From Clavelina lepadiformis (taxonomy: Eukaryota; Chordata; Ascidiacea; Aplousobranchia; Clavelinidae), in assembly GCF_947623445.1 (NCBI RefSeq), contig NC_135241.1, forward strand, positions 2,668,501-2,732,500: a stretch of DNA of 64,000 nucleotides, given 5' to 3'. Made by a program: the position numbers and the translations under genes. This document shows, in pieces, positions 1 to 11,512 of this stretch (position 1 is the first letter of the stretch; each line of letters opens with the position of its first letter). The notes below the pieces were generated by a model. That model saw nothing but the letters and a program-made list of their open reading frames with translations, did no database searches and had not been told where the DNA came from.

Positions 1-24
1 ACAAAAGGGTGTATTTATGCTTAC

Positions 25-2509
25 CAAACTGTCTAGCCCAAGCAGAAATAGCATCAGAAAGAAAGCAACTGACCAAAACTGTGACCCCGGCATCATGGAA
101 AGTGCTTGCGGATAAACAGTGAAAACCAGACCGGGTCCTGACTCCGCGACTAGATCGACTGTCGTATTCTAGATTGCCAGGAAAAGTTAACAATTGTTTA
201 AATTACTTTGGAAAGTCATCGATTAAATGTATTGAGAAAAATTTATGTTAGCTGTTTCCAACTTGATTTAATTTTACGGCTGTTTTGCTTACTTGCTGCT
301 TTGCCATAAATCCAAGCGTCGAAAACACAGCAATACCAGCTACAAAACTGGCGCAACTATTAACAACAGAAAGGGCTATAGCATCCCTGAAAGAATAAAA
401 AAGCACTTTTGCACATTTTTACCTTTGATAAAAAAAATTAAATTGTCCAACCTCAAAAAGTTATGATGGTAAGAATTAAAGCTTCCCATGGTCATCATGC
501 AACCGGAGCCAATAGACAACGAATACAAGTTCTGTAAAAGAGCATCTTTCCACACCTAGAAAAGCACCACATAAGGTGTAACTTTTGTTGTTGAATGACC
601 AGTACACCAGCTAAAGTTATCTACTTACGACCATGAATAGCTTTCTTCAGGTTTAAAGACATTGGTTTAAAATAATTGTTTTAAGTGACGTGTGTTACAG
701 GCACCTGAGGTTGGAATAATTTTGTCATATTTGGCTTTACAAAGTGAATTATTCCCTCGTATGAACCGTCCAAGGTGACGCCACGAACCAGAACCGCAAC
801 AAGAATAAAGATTGGCAGAGTTGACGTCACATAGGTGACCTATGACGTAAGCTTGTTACTTGAGCTTTAGATCAACGAGCACATTTAAATTACCCAATGA
901 TGATCAAGTAAAAGGTTGCCCGATCTCGTCATTGGCTTTACCTTGCTAGTCCAGTTGGCGCCTTTTAGCATAGCGAGGAATATAAGTGTCCACGTGATAG
1001 TGTGGCAGACAACCAAAGGGGTTTGAAACCTTCCAATATCAGTGAGACCTTCAGATAAGCCCAAAACGCCTCTCCTGTTTTATTAAGAAAAATATCGAAA
1101 TGAAATGCTTTTGTTGATTAACTGTGTTTTACTTGACAGGATATTGGTCTTCGATAGATAAGTTTGCAATTTTTATAGTTTGTTTTTAATATGCATATCC
1201 AGATTTACGGAAGAAGTTTAATAAAAATAAAATTTACGTCCAAAACTCAGCAACCGATGATGCAATTTCCGATGTGTTTCTAGTTGAGTTATTCCCAGAT
1301 GCGTTGACGTATAAACTCATACTGGTAGATTGGTTGTTATCTGGCACAAAGCAGCCCAAAGTGTTCCACGAGTTGGTGCACGTCATCCATGGGAGGACAG
1401 GAGACATGCTTGCGTACAAATACCGCAACGTCCAGGCAAGTACAGTCGAATATGTAACGTTACAGAGTACCGCGTAAACGGTTGCAGCATATCCAATCCC
1501 TATACACAAAGTAAACTAAATGTTAAATATGTTTGTTTCTTAATTCTTTGATACTTTGTTGGCTCGTTATAGCGTGATGGTTAGAGCGTTATGGCCCGCG
1601 ATTATACAGCCCGTTTCCGATGCTCTGTTAAAACTATGGCCCAGTTTAAGCTGCGTTCATACAGAACATGTTTCGCAACCAATAACGTTTTTTACTAGTG
1701 TGAACGCTTTATCACGTCACGATTCCTGGTATCCCGAAGTTTGAAATTGAGTGGGTTTCGTTCCAGGTTTTCCGTTTAAGTCTCATGTGTGAACGTTTCA
1801 CATCATGAAACCCGCGTGATTTCGCATTGAAATTAGCAAATCTAGTTATCTATATAACGATTGTTGTCTAAGTGATTACGCCTGGAAATCTTTAGTTATG
1901 TAAGGAAATAACAATATTAGCCACATTCTGCACCTTTCATTGTTGGAACCATCTCCCAGGCTTTCACAGGTGACAAGCTTGTGTGTTGGCCCAAAGACAC
2001 TTGTAGTATTAACTGGGGGAGAGCCACAATAAGTAATGTAACCAAATATGGAATTAGAAAAGCTCCTGTAGAAATAGATCACGGAATGTCGTTTTATACT
2101 ACTTAGTCCAAAATTTCCAATAATACGATTTATTACCACGCCATCATCCATTTCTTATGACTTGTATGAAAATTCACGACAAGTTATATAATAAACAGCA
2201 AGCACAGCATCACTCAGTATTAGCTTAAAAACAATTCAGTACAAATGCTATATGCATATAATATTAAGATTGTGCAAACCTTGTTTGCGCATGTGACTTA
2301 CCTCCTCCGCTTTGGTAACATAGATAAGGAAACCTCCACATATTTCCCAAGCCAACTGCAGAGCCGACCGTTACGAAAAGAAAATCAAAACGATTTGTCC
2401 ATTTTTCACGCATGTTGTCGTTAATGCTTTTACGAGAACTCTCTATCTCCCTATAGTACCTTTCAGAAATCGCCTTTTCAACGAAAAAATTCGACAAATA
2501 AATTTTAAA
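25..2509 (-). CDS. SLC6-family Na+/Cl--coupled transporter, 3' end outside window
   Basis: This gene encodes a plasma-membrane neurotransmitter/osmolyte symporter of the SLC6 family. Eight coding exons join with consistent phases: 2302-2509, 1934-2065, 1238-1499, 942-1074, 705-839, 452-555, 293-386 and 25-168, all bounded by AG/GT. The order follows the family: REKW then [22 protein letters not shown]-type TM1 (first exon), GAFLIPY TM2, the large second extracellular loop with [13 protein letters not shown] and several N-glycosylation sequons, LGLSEGL, the TLPIFILV and VRGVTLDG segment, [14 protein letters not shown] (TM6), GFMAKQQ, and AESGPGLVF...[12 protein letters not shown] (TM8). The stretch after LDS lies beyond the window. 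The start is uncertain: an ATG lies at 2413, directly before REKW, but the frame stays open upstream to an acceptor-like site at 2510, so an upstream exon is possible. TM6 ([12 protein letters not shown]) is divergent, so the substrate cannot be assigned. Confidence 0.93.
1561..1626 (+). repeat. Possible tRNA-derived SINE head in an SLC6 intron
   Basis: Inside the intron between 1500 and 1933 there is a tRNA-like stretch with an A-box-like TAGCGTGATGGTTAGAGCG and, about 35 bp on, a degraded B-box-like CCGTTTCCGATGC. No tail or target duplication was identified, so this is only a suggestion. Confidence 0.25.
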
Positions 2510-2527
2510 CTGATAAAATCGAAACAA

Positions 2528-5500
2528 TTACTGAATTAAGTAGAATTTATTTCTTCTTGCAAACCGATTTACAATAAATTTCTAAACGTGCCTAAGTGCT
2601 AAAACCAAGACGTGATATTCCTGTAAAATATTCAGCTTACTGTTTAAATTATGGCAAACGTTAGCAAAAGCTTAAAGTGTTTGCGGAAAAGGAAAAACAA
2701 AAACAGCATCAGCAGGAAATGGTTTCATTCGTCACTTCGGTTTGTTGATATCTGATCGAGAAAATGCTCAAGATGCTGTAATACACTGTCAATCATGCAA
2801 ACATTTTGATTAAACGCTTGTTCATGTTATTCTTTTGCACACGTTTGTCGAATGAAGTGTTTAAATATGGATTTGACGTTTTGTCCTACAAGTGTTATTT
2901 CTTGAATACGTTTAAATTGTGCATGAAATGAACGAACGTTAAAGCAAACAAAACATGGAAAGAACACGTTTGATAAAGTTCAGTGACATGCATCACTTAG
3001 CATTTTTGGTACAAATGTTACCGGCCTTTTTCTAGTGATGGTTCGAAGAGACCTGCAGTTAACTACATGATTGTATTTCAAAAACGGTAACAGTAGGCAC
3101 GCCTACATAGCAGTACACTACAGGCATCGGTAGAATGTCATCATCACTCGTAGTAGCAAGAGACAAGGCGCAGCCAAATCTACAAACACTTCCGCCCGGA
3201 GGCAGACAAGACTGCGGAATGACAAATCAAACGTAAAACATAGTAACACAGCTTCATATATTCTATGAAACGTGCAGATTTAAACACGGGATTCTTTAAA
3301 TCCTGTTAAAGCTCTACTTGTAAAAACCCTAACAGCTGATATGGAATATGTTAACTTAGATCCCATGCGTAGTAACACACCAGCAATGATAATACGCAAT
3401 TCAGAGCCGGCCTTCTACTAGCATTTGTAGATGCAGGTAGATAGATGCCATCTGCCACGATGTGGCTTTCAAACAATTTAAACACGAAGCATTTCAAACA
3501 AACATAAATCAAGTAATAGGAATGAAAAACCGTAGATTTTGTTTTAAATCGGTCTCATTAGTTGAAAACTTTATAGTTAAAATATAGCGAAAATATATGT
3601 AGACTAGGTTTGTAAACATCTCATTTATTTAGTTCTGATTTTAAATTAAATGGTTTTAAACGGTGTTGTCACCGATTTGATTTTCACAAATTTTGACATA
3701 ATTTAAAATGAGAAATCTAAAAATTTAAATAAATGAAAAAATATGCAAGTAGATCTTTTCTCAAAATTATCACAATTTTGAAAACAGTCGCATGCCAAAC
3801 GCTGTAATCATTCGCGTACAGCGAGCCGACCATTCAAATCATAATGAAAATGTCTTTGAGACAAATTATACTTCGAAACGCGTCAAAATAAAAACACGTC
3901 ATTAAAAAACACTCAAACACTTGAAGAAATTTTGATTAAACGCTTCAAGCGTTATTTTTCAGAAAAGCAATTCACTTTTAGACGTTTAGCGCCTTATTTA
4001 ATTTGAAACTCTTCAAGATAAATCATAAAGCATAAAGTGATTACTTTTGTAATCCTTAAAGATTTAAACACTTCAACACATCAAAAACATATAATTAACA
4101 CTTCAAACGTGTTTAGGTGTTTTAAAATCAAACACCTCGTTTACAATGAAGACGCTGCAATATCTTTTCGACGCGCAACAGGTAATTCTTCGTGACTTCC
4201 TGATATTTGCTTTTTGCCAGTTTCTGCAAGATGAATACCAGAAACAAAATCTGCATTCGTCGTGACAATTTCAATTTCTTTGGCATGCTCATTGATGTTG
4301 TTCAGTGCAACTCAATTTTTTCACTCATCTATATATGTGTAGGTATATAGATACCTGGGATTTATTTAGTCATTGTGTCCAATATGTCTAAAACTGGAAA
4401 GCAATCATTATTGCAACAATTTAACATTCAAATCACAAACACATTTTGTAACGTCAGAATTGCCAGTCTAGGTCGATACACGCTGCATTACCATTGCTGG
4501 AAGCCTAAAACTGAAACCTAATGTCATTATTGTTAAATCTTCTTGACTGCTGCTTTGCGATTACAGTTACGTTTTCAAAGCCTCGCAAAATACTCTATTT
4601 ATTAAATAACTGATTTATTTTGCATGCGACAACGTGCAAATTAATACACGTTTTCAGATTTACGTCCACGATTACGATTAAGTAAGTTTAAGTTTATTTA
4701 AGTTCTTCGTTTACGTCCAACAGTTAAAGGGAGTGCATTTCATCTGCTGTCCTTGAGCCGATGTTCATCTTCTTTCATCCTAAATTCAGCAAAGGTACGT
4801 CACACTAAAAGGTTTAAAAGTCACTTTTTCGTGTGCCTGTCATCATTTTTAAACAATATGTAATCTCTGACGTCGCTTTAACCACTAGGCTACCGAGTCG
4901 ACTAATAACGGTAACCGTTTAGCGAGAACGAAATATCTTCCAAAACATTGCATTGTTATTTGGCAATACGAATTGCAAAAGAAGTAACGTTCAATAACTT
5001 ATAATACGAAGAACATAATTTTAAGAAAACAGAGTGTTAACATTTTTAGCATATACATTGTTGTTTAATGGAGACGATGAAAGTAAACCGGAATGCACCG
5101 GAACGCCGTTTCGTTATACATATATATATACGTTATACATCTTATACAGTTTAGTGCGTTCTGGTAGAAAGTCCTATGTAAAAGTGTATTTCGCAACATA
5201 GTATTTGTTTAACAACCAAAACCTTCGTATTTCGATTTCTGACAATAATGTAATGATTGGACGCACCTGCCATGCAGTCGTTAACTACAAACAACCAAAG
5301 AGATGTGGCAATTTCGCATCTCAATACATGTGTAAAGTTTCGATTGATAATATGCCAGTTAATGCATCGACTTTGCATTTGTGGTGCCTTTTAAAGCATT
5401 GGCGATTATTACAATAAGATCGAAGTTCAATTTTAAATTCAAGAAATTTATGAAACCTTTAGAGACCAACTATGAAGTAAACGATTGCATTTGTGTTTGC

Positions 5501-6223
5501 AATCATTGTAGTTTTTTGTCTGTCGTTTATAGTTCCGGAAATTTACATGACAACGCAATAATTATTTAATAACTTATTATTTAAGTCAATGAAGCGTTGC
5601 AAAAACGTTTTGTATCACAACGGGTGAAGAAACAACATAAGATATGTAAATAAGTTGTAAACTGCTGAACCCATAAAAGCAAATAAAAATACACGAATTT
5701 AAGGAGGCAATACAAAAACGACTTTTTACCAGAGAATATTTTCCTTCCAGAGGATGGCGCGCCCTCTAGTCTATATATTTGTAGATTGTTTTGAATCTTT
5801 CGAAACGTGCTAGAAGCACGTTTATTCTTATGCAATTAGTGCAATGGCTCCTGCAATGATATTTTTTGAGATGGTTTAATACCTGCATAGACGAAGTAAA
5901 TTGTTAGGACATTTCGATTCATTCTTTGATAGCGATGAAACAAAACTTACAAACATAGTAAATTGAAGGAATGAAGTTCGTTCAATTTTTGGAAAATTTC
6001 TATCTCAACCACAATTTAAAATGAATCTGTTCAATTTTCTCTGTAACGTGTTTTAGATTATCTATACTTATTTAGTACAAGCAAGCAATGTATCTCAGTT
6101 TTAGAAAACTGTGAGATTTTATATTTGTTTACTTTCTTCAATGTAAGGGGCGCCTTCCACAATAAGTTCTTATCACCGACCTCAAACATATAATCTAGAA
6201 AGGTGATCTTATATAGGTCATAT
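2528..6223. other. Intergenic, no gene recognised
   Basis: AT-rich sequence between the SLC6 gene and the first MITE. I see only short open frames without splice-consistent neighbours or recognisable motifs, plus a short ATATAT run near 5120. The SLC6 promoter and any 5' noncoding exon should lie near the left edge of this stretch, but no distinctive element is visible. Confidence 0.5.
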
Positions 6224-6227
6224 TTAA

Positions 6228-6676
6228 GGGGTCACTTCCCAATACAAAGACAATTTTGTGCCGGCAACACAGTGATTGTGACCGTGTCGCACTAAATGCG
6301 TCATATTAAAAAAAGTAAAAATTTTTCGGTCCAATGCGCATGTGACGTCGATGTGGAGTAGTTCGTCGTTGCTTTGACGACAGCTGGTTCCAGGTCTAGG
6401 CTAAGTTGTAAATTTTGTGTGGGTTTGAATTTTTGGTTTTTTGGAGTATTTGTCATAAAATTTTAAGCTAAAAACTTGATGTAAAGTTTAGGCAATTGTT
6501 ATAGAAAACTGAGTACATGGATTTTGTCCAAATTAAGACTGTAGACAGACATAACCTAGGTCTCGTTGCAAGCCAAAATTCAGGGTAGGTTTATGATGTA
6601 GTTTTGCGTTGGTAGCTTCTTGATTTAATGTACTTTGCATTGAAAAGCCTATCTCTTTGAATTGGGACATGACCCC
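6228..6676 (+). mobile_element. piggyBac-like TTAA MITE, copy A
   Basis: A 449 bp non-autonomous element flanked by TTAA on both sides (6224-6227 and 6677-6680). It begins GGGGTCACTTCCCAAT and ends ATTGGGACATGACCCC, giving imperfect terminal inverted repeats. A TTAA target duplication is the hallmark of piggyBac-type transposition. Copies B (20238-20686) and C (16405-16864, inverted) are close relatives. No coding capacity. Confidence 0.88.
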
Positions 6677-6680
6677 TTAA

Positions 6681-7195
6681 GCAAATAACAGAAGTTTACT
6701 TTAGTACTTAAAATTTAGTTGAAACTAGCTTATAGTTAACTAGGAAACTCTAGTTTAACAAGGAACTGAACAAAATGGCAGCAAACATTAACATCTTACC
6801 CGTTACATAGTGGCAAATTTCTGCAATCGTTCAGTCGTGTTAAATACGTGAACGTGTTTAGTGCTAAATGTCAAAATAGCCAAGACAGATTACGAAACAA
6901 TGTTTATCAAAAACGCTTGATTTTTACGGTTGACTGACATTCGTATAAGTGATAATAGCTTACCGTTAGGTTGAGTGATTCAACAAAATGGTTCGCTCAT
7001 GTTAACCGCCACAAAAGCTTGTGACGCGCGAACGCTTCAATTCACCGTAGAGACGTAGGCGTAGCTAGGTCTCGAAATCAGCTTGATTTTCATCTAGACT
7101 ACGCTAGCTTGATTTTAATCTAGACTACGCTAACTTGAATTTCATCTAGACTACGCTAGCTTGATTTTCATCTAGACTACGTTAGCTTGATTGAA
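6681..7195 (+). repeat. Repeat X, copy 1 (full length), heads a tRNA-Ser array
   Basis: About 500 bp matching, as inverted sequence and with only scattered differences, the copy at 18868-19463. It begins exactly at the TTAA that ends MITE copy A. It finishes in 26-bp tandem units (TTTTCATCTAGACTACG core) at 7078-7190. A four-gene tRNA-Ser array follows in the same orientation, as it does for copies X2 and X3. No coding potential was seen. Confidence 0.85.
7078..7190 (+). repeat. 26-bp tandem repeat, about 4 units
   Basis: Units with the core CATCTAGACTACGCTAGC followed by TTGATTT. They form the tail of repeat X1. The reverse complement recurs at 18868-19065 (about 7 units), 16210-16290 and 17125-17160. 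The units are contiguous and there are no unique spacers, so this is not a CRISPR array. Confidence 0.85.
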
Positions 7196-7261
7196 ATTAT
7201 GTTTTCATAAGAGATTCGAGAAAAGTGCGATTTTATTTATTTGCATTGAACGTTAAGCACA

Positions 7262-7343
7262 GTTGTCGTGGCCGAGTGGTTAAGGCGACAGACTAGAAAT
7301 CTGTTGGGCTCTGCCCGCGTAGGTTCGAATCCTGCCCACAACG
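7262..7343 (+). tRNA. tRNA-Ser(AGA), array 1 gene 1
   Basis: An 82 nt class II tRNA with long variable arm (GGGC-TCT-GCCC), A box TGGCCGAGTGG and B box GGTTCGAATCC. The anticodon loop CTAGAAA gives AGA. The acceptor stem GTTGTCG/CCACAAC has one mismatch. A TTTT at 7360-7363 can terminate Pol III. It is the first of four genes repeated every 158 bp with near-identical spacers. Confidence 0.9.
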
Positions 7344-7419
7344 CGGAATTGAAATTATGTTTTCATAAGAGATTCGAGAAAAGTGCGATTTTATTTATTT
7401 GCATTGCACATTAAGCACA

Positions 7420-7501
7420 GTTGTCTTGGCCGAGTGGTTAAGGCGACAGACTTGAAACCTGTTGGGCTCTGCCCGCGTAGGTTCGAATCCCGCCGACAAC
7501 G
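7420..7501 (+). tRNA. tRNA-Ser(TGA), array 1 gene 2, weakened
   Basis: Same backbone as its neighbours with anticodon TGA. It has an acceptor-stem mismatch (GTTGTCT against CGACAAC) and an anticodon-stem mismatch next to the loop, so it may be a weak gene or an early pseudogene. Confidence 0.75.
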
Positions 7502-7577
7502 AGGAATTGAAATTTTGTTTTCATAAGAGATTCGAGAAAAGTGCGATTTAATTTATTTTCATTGAACATTAAGCACA

Positions 7578-7659
7578 GTTGTCGTGGCCGAGTGGTTAAG
7601 GCGACAGACTTGAAATCTGTTGGGCTCTGCCTGCGTAGGTTCGAATCCTGCCGACAACG
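7578..7659 (+). tRNA. tRNA-Ser(TGA), array 1 gene 3
   Basis: An 82 nt gene with a fully paired GTTGTCG/CGACAAC acceptor stem, a paired ACAGA/TCTGT anticodon stem and anticodon TGA. Both internal Pol III boxes are intact. This is one of the best-preserved copies in the window. Confidence 0.93.
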
Positions 7660-7735
7660 CGGAATTAAAATTATGTTTTCATAAGAGATTCGAGAAAAGT
7701 GCGATTTTATTTATTTGCATTGAACATTAAGCACA

Positions 7736-7817
7736 GTTGTCGTGGCCGAGTGGTTAAGGCGACAGACTAGAAATCTGTTGGGCTCTGCCCGCGTAGGTTC
7801 GAATCCTGCCGACAACG
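7736..7817 (+). tRNA. tRNA-Ser(AGA), array 1 gene 4
   Basis: An 82 nt gene with all stems paired, anticodon AGA and intact A and B boxes. An 8-bp satellite begins about 50 bp downstream. Confidence 0.93.
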
Positions 7818-7869
7818 CGGAATTGAAATTATGTTTCATAAGAGATTCGAGAAAAGCGCGATTTTATTT

Positions 7870-7986
7870 ACTAGAGTACTAGAGTGCTAGAGTGCTAGAG
7901 TGCTAGAGTGCTAGAGTGCTAGAGTGCTAGAGTGCTAGTGTGCTAGAGTGCTAGTGTGCTAGAGTGCTAGAGTGCTAGAGTACTAG
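7870..7986 (+). repeat. 8-bp satellite (GCTAGAGT)n, about 14 units
   Basis: Contiguous GCTAGAGT units, with GCTAGTGT and ACTAGAGT variants inside the array and at the ends. It lies just downstream of the last tRNA-Ser of array 1. Two other 8-bp-period arrays in the window also touch tRNA sequence. Confidence 0.95.
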
Positions 7987-8376
7987 TAAATCTCTTTGCT
8001 TTCAAGTGATGAAAGTACGGTAACCCTAATCATACTTAAGTAAACGCTCTGTGTTCAGGAAAAACTTCCAAGAATGGGACTCAAAATGGACCACAATACC
8101 GCCACCTGACGGTGTAAATTTTCTGAGATAAGAACCGAAAACGGAAACAATCTTCTTTATTTCTCAAGTTCATGTTCTCAGCCAAGTTACTTTGAACGAA
8201 TAAAACAAAACCGGAATTTTAGCGAGCTGGAATGTAACAATCTAAATGGAAAAAGTATCATTTCTTGACATCTTTTCAAGAACGACAGTTTGTTAACAAT
8301 CTTTTAACAACTTCCATTGAAAATAAGCTATTCATGAAAAAACGCAGTAATTTAAACAATGCGATGACAAACATGA

Positions 8377-11300
8377 TCAACTTTCAAGTATTTGACTTAT
8401 ATTACACGTCACAATCCAATCGGTGACGTCACGTACACGCTCATCACCCCAAATGACGTGGCGCGCGATTTGTCCGTAGGTCGTGTTTAGAACTGCCAGT
8501 TCCTTCAAACTTCTTTCTTCTTTGCCGTCCCAAGTTTTCAAATATCTGTCGGAAAATATCAGGAACTTAATCACTTATAGGGAGCAGTTTTAGCAAAAGT
8601 TTAGTGCAGTGGTGTAATTACTCGATTCATTGACTTGACTCGCTTCGAGTCACGTTTTTTGATGACTCCATTTTACTCGAGTCAAAGTCCAAATTGACCG
8701 AACGATTGTGAAGGCAAAAATGACAACTTTTTAAGAAATAAAAACGGATATTTTTCAAAACAGTTACAGCTGTCGGTAAAAGTTTTAACCGGTGATATGT
8801 AGACAGTAATGACGTAATAATGGCCAATTTAATGCTACGCATAACGTGACCTCAAAATATTTTTTACTTTAGAAGCATTGACTTGACTCGGCTCACAAAT
8901 TAAGTTAACTCGACTTTACACGAGTCACAACTCAAAATGAATCGACTTGAATCGATTCAGAGAAAAATGACTCAGTTTTAACTCTGGCTCCGTGTCAATT
9001 TTATGGAGAAATGCCGAAGCTCGGTAGCCTAAGCCCTGGCAAAAACCTGTTTTTCCCTATATTATTCCTATAGGCCCTAGGGCTATCTGTCATATCAGAG
9101 TCATTAACTATCATCATGAAATAAACGTAAGCTTCAAGCAAATAAGGAAATACATTCATAATTTTTACTGTTTTAAGTTAAACCCAATTCGTGCTTATGA
9201 CAAATATTAACAGTGCTTATAAGCAACTGAAAGTCTTGTTATAATAGGACACAGAGCACAAACATAAAAACAATCATCTAGAATTCAACATCCAAGGCAT
9301 GCGTTTCACCTGGCATATAGATGAAGAATATAGTTCTGATGCCAGTCGTATAGCTCGTGGAAAATATAAGAAAGTTCAGTCCAGTTCGGTCGACAAATAA
9401 GTTTCTTCACAACCTTAATCTTGTCCGGGAATAACTTCCAAATCGCCCAGGGGACAAGAACGGAGTTTTTGCCCCAACTTAAAACAAACGAAACCGCTCA
9501 AGCTAATTTACGAGATAGCCGACGGCCTAGTCCGCCATATACTCACTGTGCGTCAACGAAGTATTTGTATTCCCAGTACCACCGCTGGAGGAACCAAGAA
9601 TGGCGGTTGGCGAAAATCATTCCATTAGCTACAAAACGTTTGGACGAATAACGCACAGAGAAATAATAAAGAATTTTTTTTAATTCTTTGTTAGTTAGGC
9701 TAATGCTTTTAAATTTATCAAGGAAATGGGGAAATCACCTAAACAGTTGACATTTTCTTCACTCAAAGTCATTTCGTCCATTCGTAGTGAATCGACACTA
9801 CGCAGTACTATGCTGTCTGTGTCCAGATATATTCCACCGACTTCAAGCATTATTTGAAGCCTCGCCACATCAGCCCGATGCTCAACAACCTGAGAAAAAT
9901 CTTAATTCGGTTATTTCGATTTACTTGGACGTGAAAAAATAACTGTTTTGATTTGAACCGACCTTTATAGGAATTCCCCAAATCGTCAACGGAGGCGAGC
10001 GTTTGACGAGGCGCAGTGTTGCCCCGGCAATTTTTTTAAAAACAACCCAGTACTCGCTCTCTGGTTCACAGTCAGTGTGGAAAAGAATAAGTTTAGGATT
10101 CTGGTATCTAAAAGCTCCTAGCAGACTATATTATATATGTTCGTTAAGGTGTTTTCTTTGAGTGTCACGTGGTAAATTCGCTGTTCATTTAATACTCACG
10201 TGATGTAATGATCGACCCGAAATCTTCTGCATCCAAACCAAATAAAATGAACCAAGTTGGGAACCTTATATACCGTCTCGTTTTCCATTACGGCGACCAC
10301 TTCTTTTATCTGCAACCAACGTACAATCGAATTTTTTATTATAATTTTTCGAACGCTTTTGCGTGAATATATAAACAAACACAGCCCGAGAAGAAATGGG
10401 AAAGTGTTTGGTTATCGCGGTGACCGCTTTGTTCATAGGAAGGGCTGACTTGTATAATATTATTCATTCGCTATTTTCGGCGATCAGATAAAACGTAAAT
10501 CTTGAGATTTAAGCTGGTCATCGATTGCTTTAAGCCAACACAATAGCAGTGAGACGACCCATTTGTGTAGAACAAAAGAGTTTGTTTGCAGTTTTGGACG
10601 GCGAACACATTGAACGTATACGAACAACGGCGGGTTTATTGATATTTGTTTAGTTTAATTGCCATGGGCGTACCAAGAAAAGCTTCAATTTTCCTTAAAG
10701 TTTACCTGCAGTAGATCGTCGTCGCCGAGCGCGATTCTTCGCTTCCGTTCAATCTCGATGTTTTTTGCCATCGCTTTCATATCCACAACTTCTTTCACAT
10801 TACGCAGTTGGGTGTTTGGGTTCGGTTTCGGGAGATTCTAAACAAACAGACAAACAATAAACTTTTTCACGTGACTGTACAAATAAATGCAATGATAAAA
10901 GTATTTGAGACTTCAAACTCTTGGCTTGTGTACATTACTGTGTTACGTTGACAACAAAAAAGAAATGGTTTGGAAAGTTATCTTTTACGTTTGAGTCCTA
11001 AATCGAGAATGGTCATAGCTAGTAGTCATAATACACAACATTGCAAAAAGTATCCGACAAACTTCTACTTTAAACATAATAACCGGGGTCAAGTTTCGCG
11101 ATGACGTGATAATGTTGATTATTACCTCATAAGAACGCAAGGTTGGTGACACTGAGCTTTTCTTGCCGGGGTTGGCGTTCTTTGCCACAAATTCCCGAGC
11201 TAAATTGTCTTTGTACTCTGTCATTGATATTGTCTCATTTCCGATGCTGACATCAAACTCTTCGATGCTTGTGTCGCAGTTTTCATTTAAAATAATCCTC

Positions 11301-11512
11301 AATTTTTTCTCAGTGATAACTTTTCTTCTGCTGTCGCTAAAATTTCGGAAACTTTCCGTCTTGTTTTGATCCAAGGAAAAGTGTCGGGGTTCCAAAACCG
11401 TTTGATATTGACTGAAAGATTCGTTTCGCAGCGTTACCAGGAAAAGTGACCCCAACAAAAGTGCAACAAAGAAACAACAAAATAGGACGCGGGGTTTTGA
11501 GCTACCTTTCAT
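8377..11512 (-). CDS. GT32-type glycosyltransferase, A4GALT/A4GNT-like, 8 exons
   Basis: A predicted 453-residue type II Golgi enzyme. The exons are 11126-11512, 10706-10837, 10200-10309, 9963-10125, 9739-9889, 9547-9628, 9310-9477 and 8377-8545. All are bounded by AG/GT and in phase from an ATG at 11512 to a TGA at 8377-8379; one intron is only 69 bp. Residues 1-8 are basic, about 9-28 form a membrane anchor, and a stem region with N-glycosylation sequons follows. The catalytic part has PNLVHFIWFG, then LILFHTDCEP, then the nucleotide-sugar motif GGIYLDTDS with its DXD at about 287-289, then ANGMIFANRHS, NSVLVPWAIWKLFP, HELYDWHQNY and a C-terminal NTTYGQIARHV. Known members transfer alpha1,4-linked Gal or GlcNAc; acceptor and donor cannot be told here. 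The gene looks intact although it is enclosed by rearranged tRNA/repeat units. Confidence 0.9.
8608..8990. mobile_element. hAT-like short element rich in GACTCGAGTC motifs
   Basis: Lies in the last intron of the GT32 gene. It opens with CAGTGGTGTAATTACTCG and contains many GACTTGACTCG / CGAGTC words in both orientations. It closes with a degraded inverted counterpart of its start near 8985. No clear 8-bp target duplication was found, so the boundaries and family are tentative. A weaker relative (AAGTCAAGTCAAATC) is near 61540. Confidence 0.4.

Noticed and set aside
7078-7190. Regular 26-bp repeats, and those at 14697-14862 and 18868-19065, as possible CRISPR arrays
   Set aside because: The units are contiguous with no unique spacers, in an animal genome; they are minisatellites.
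9421-9651. Plus-strand 76-codon frame
   Set aside because: Antisense of GT32 exons 6 and 7; no ATG start and no family resemblance.
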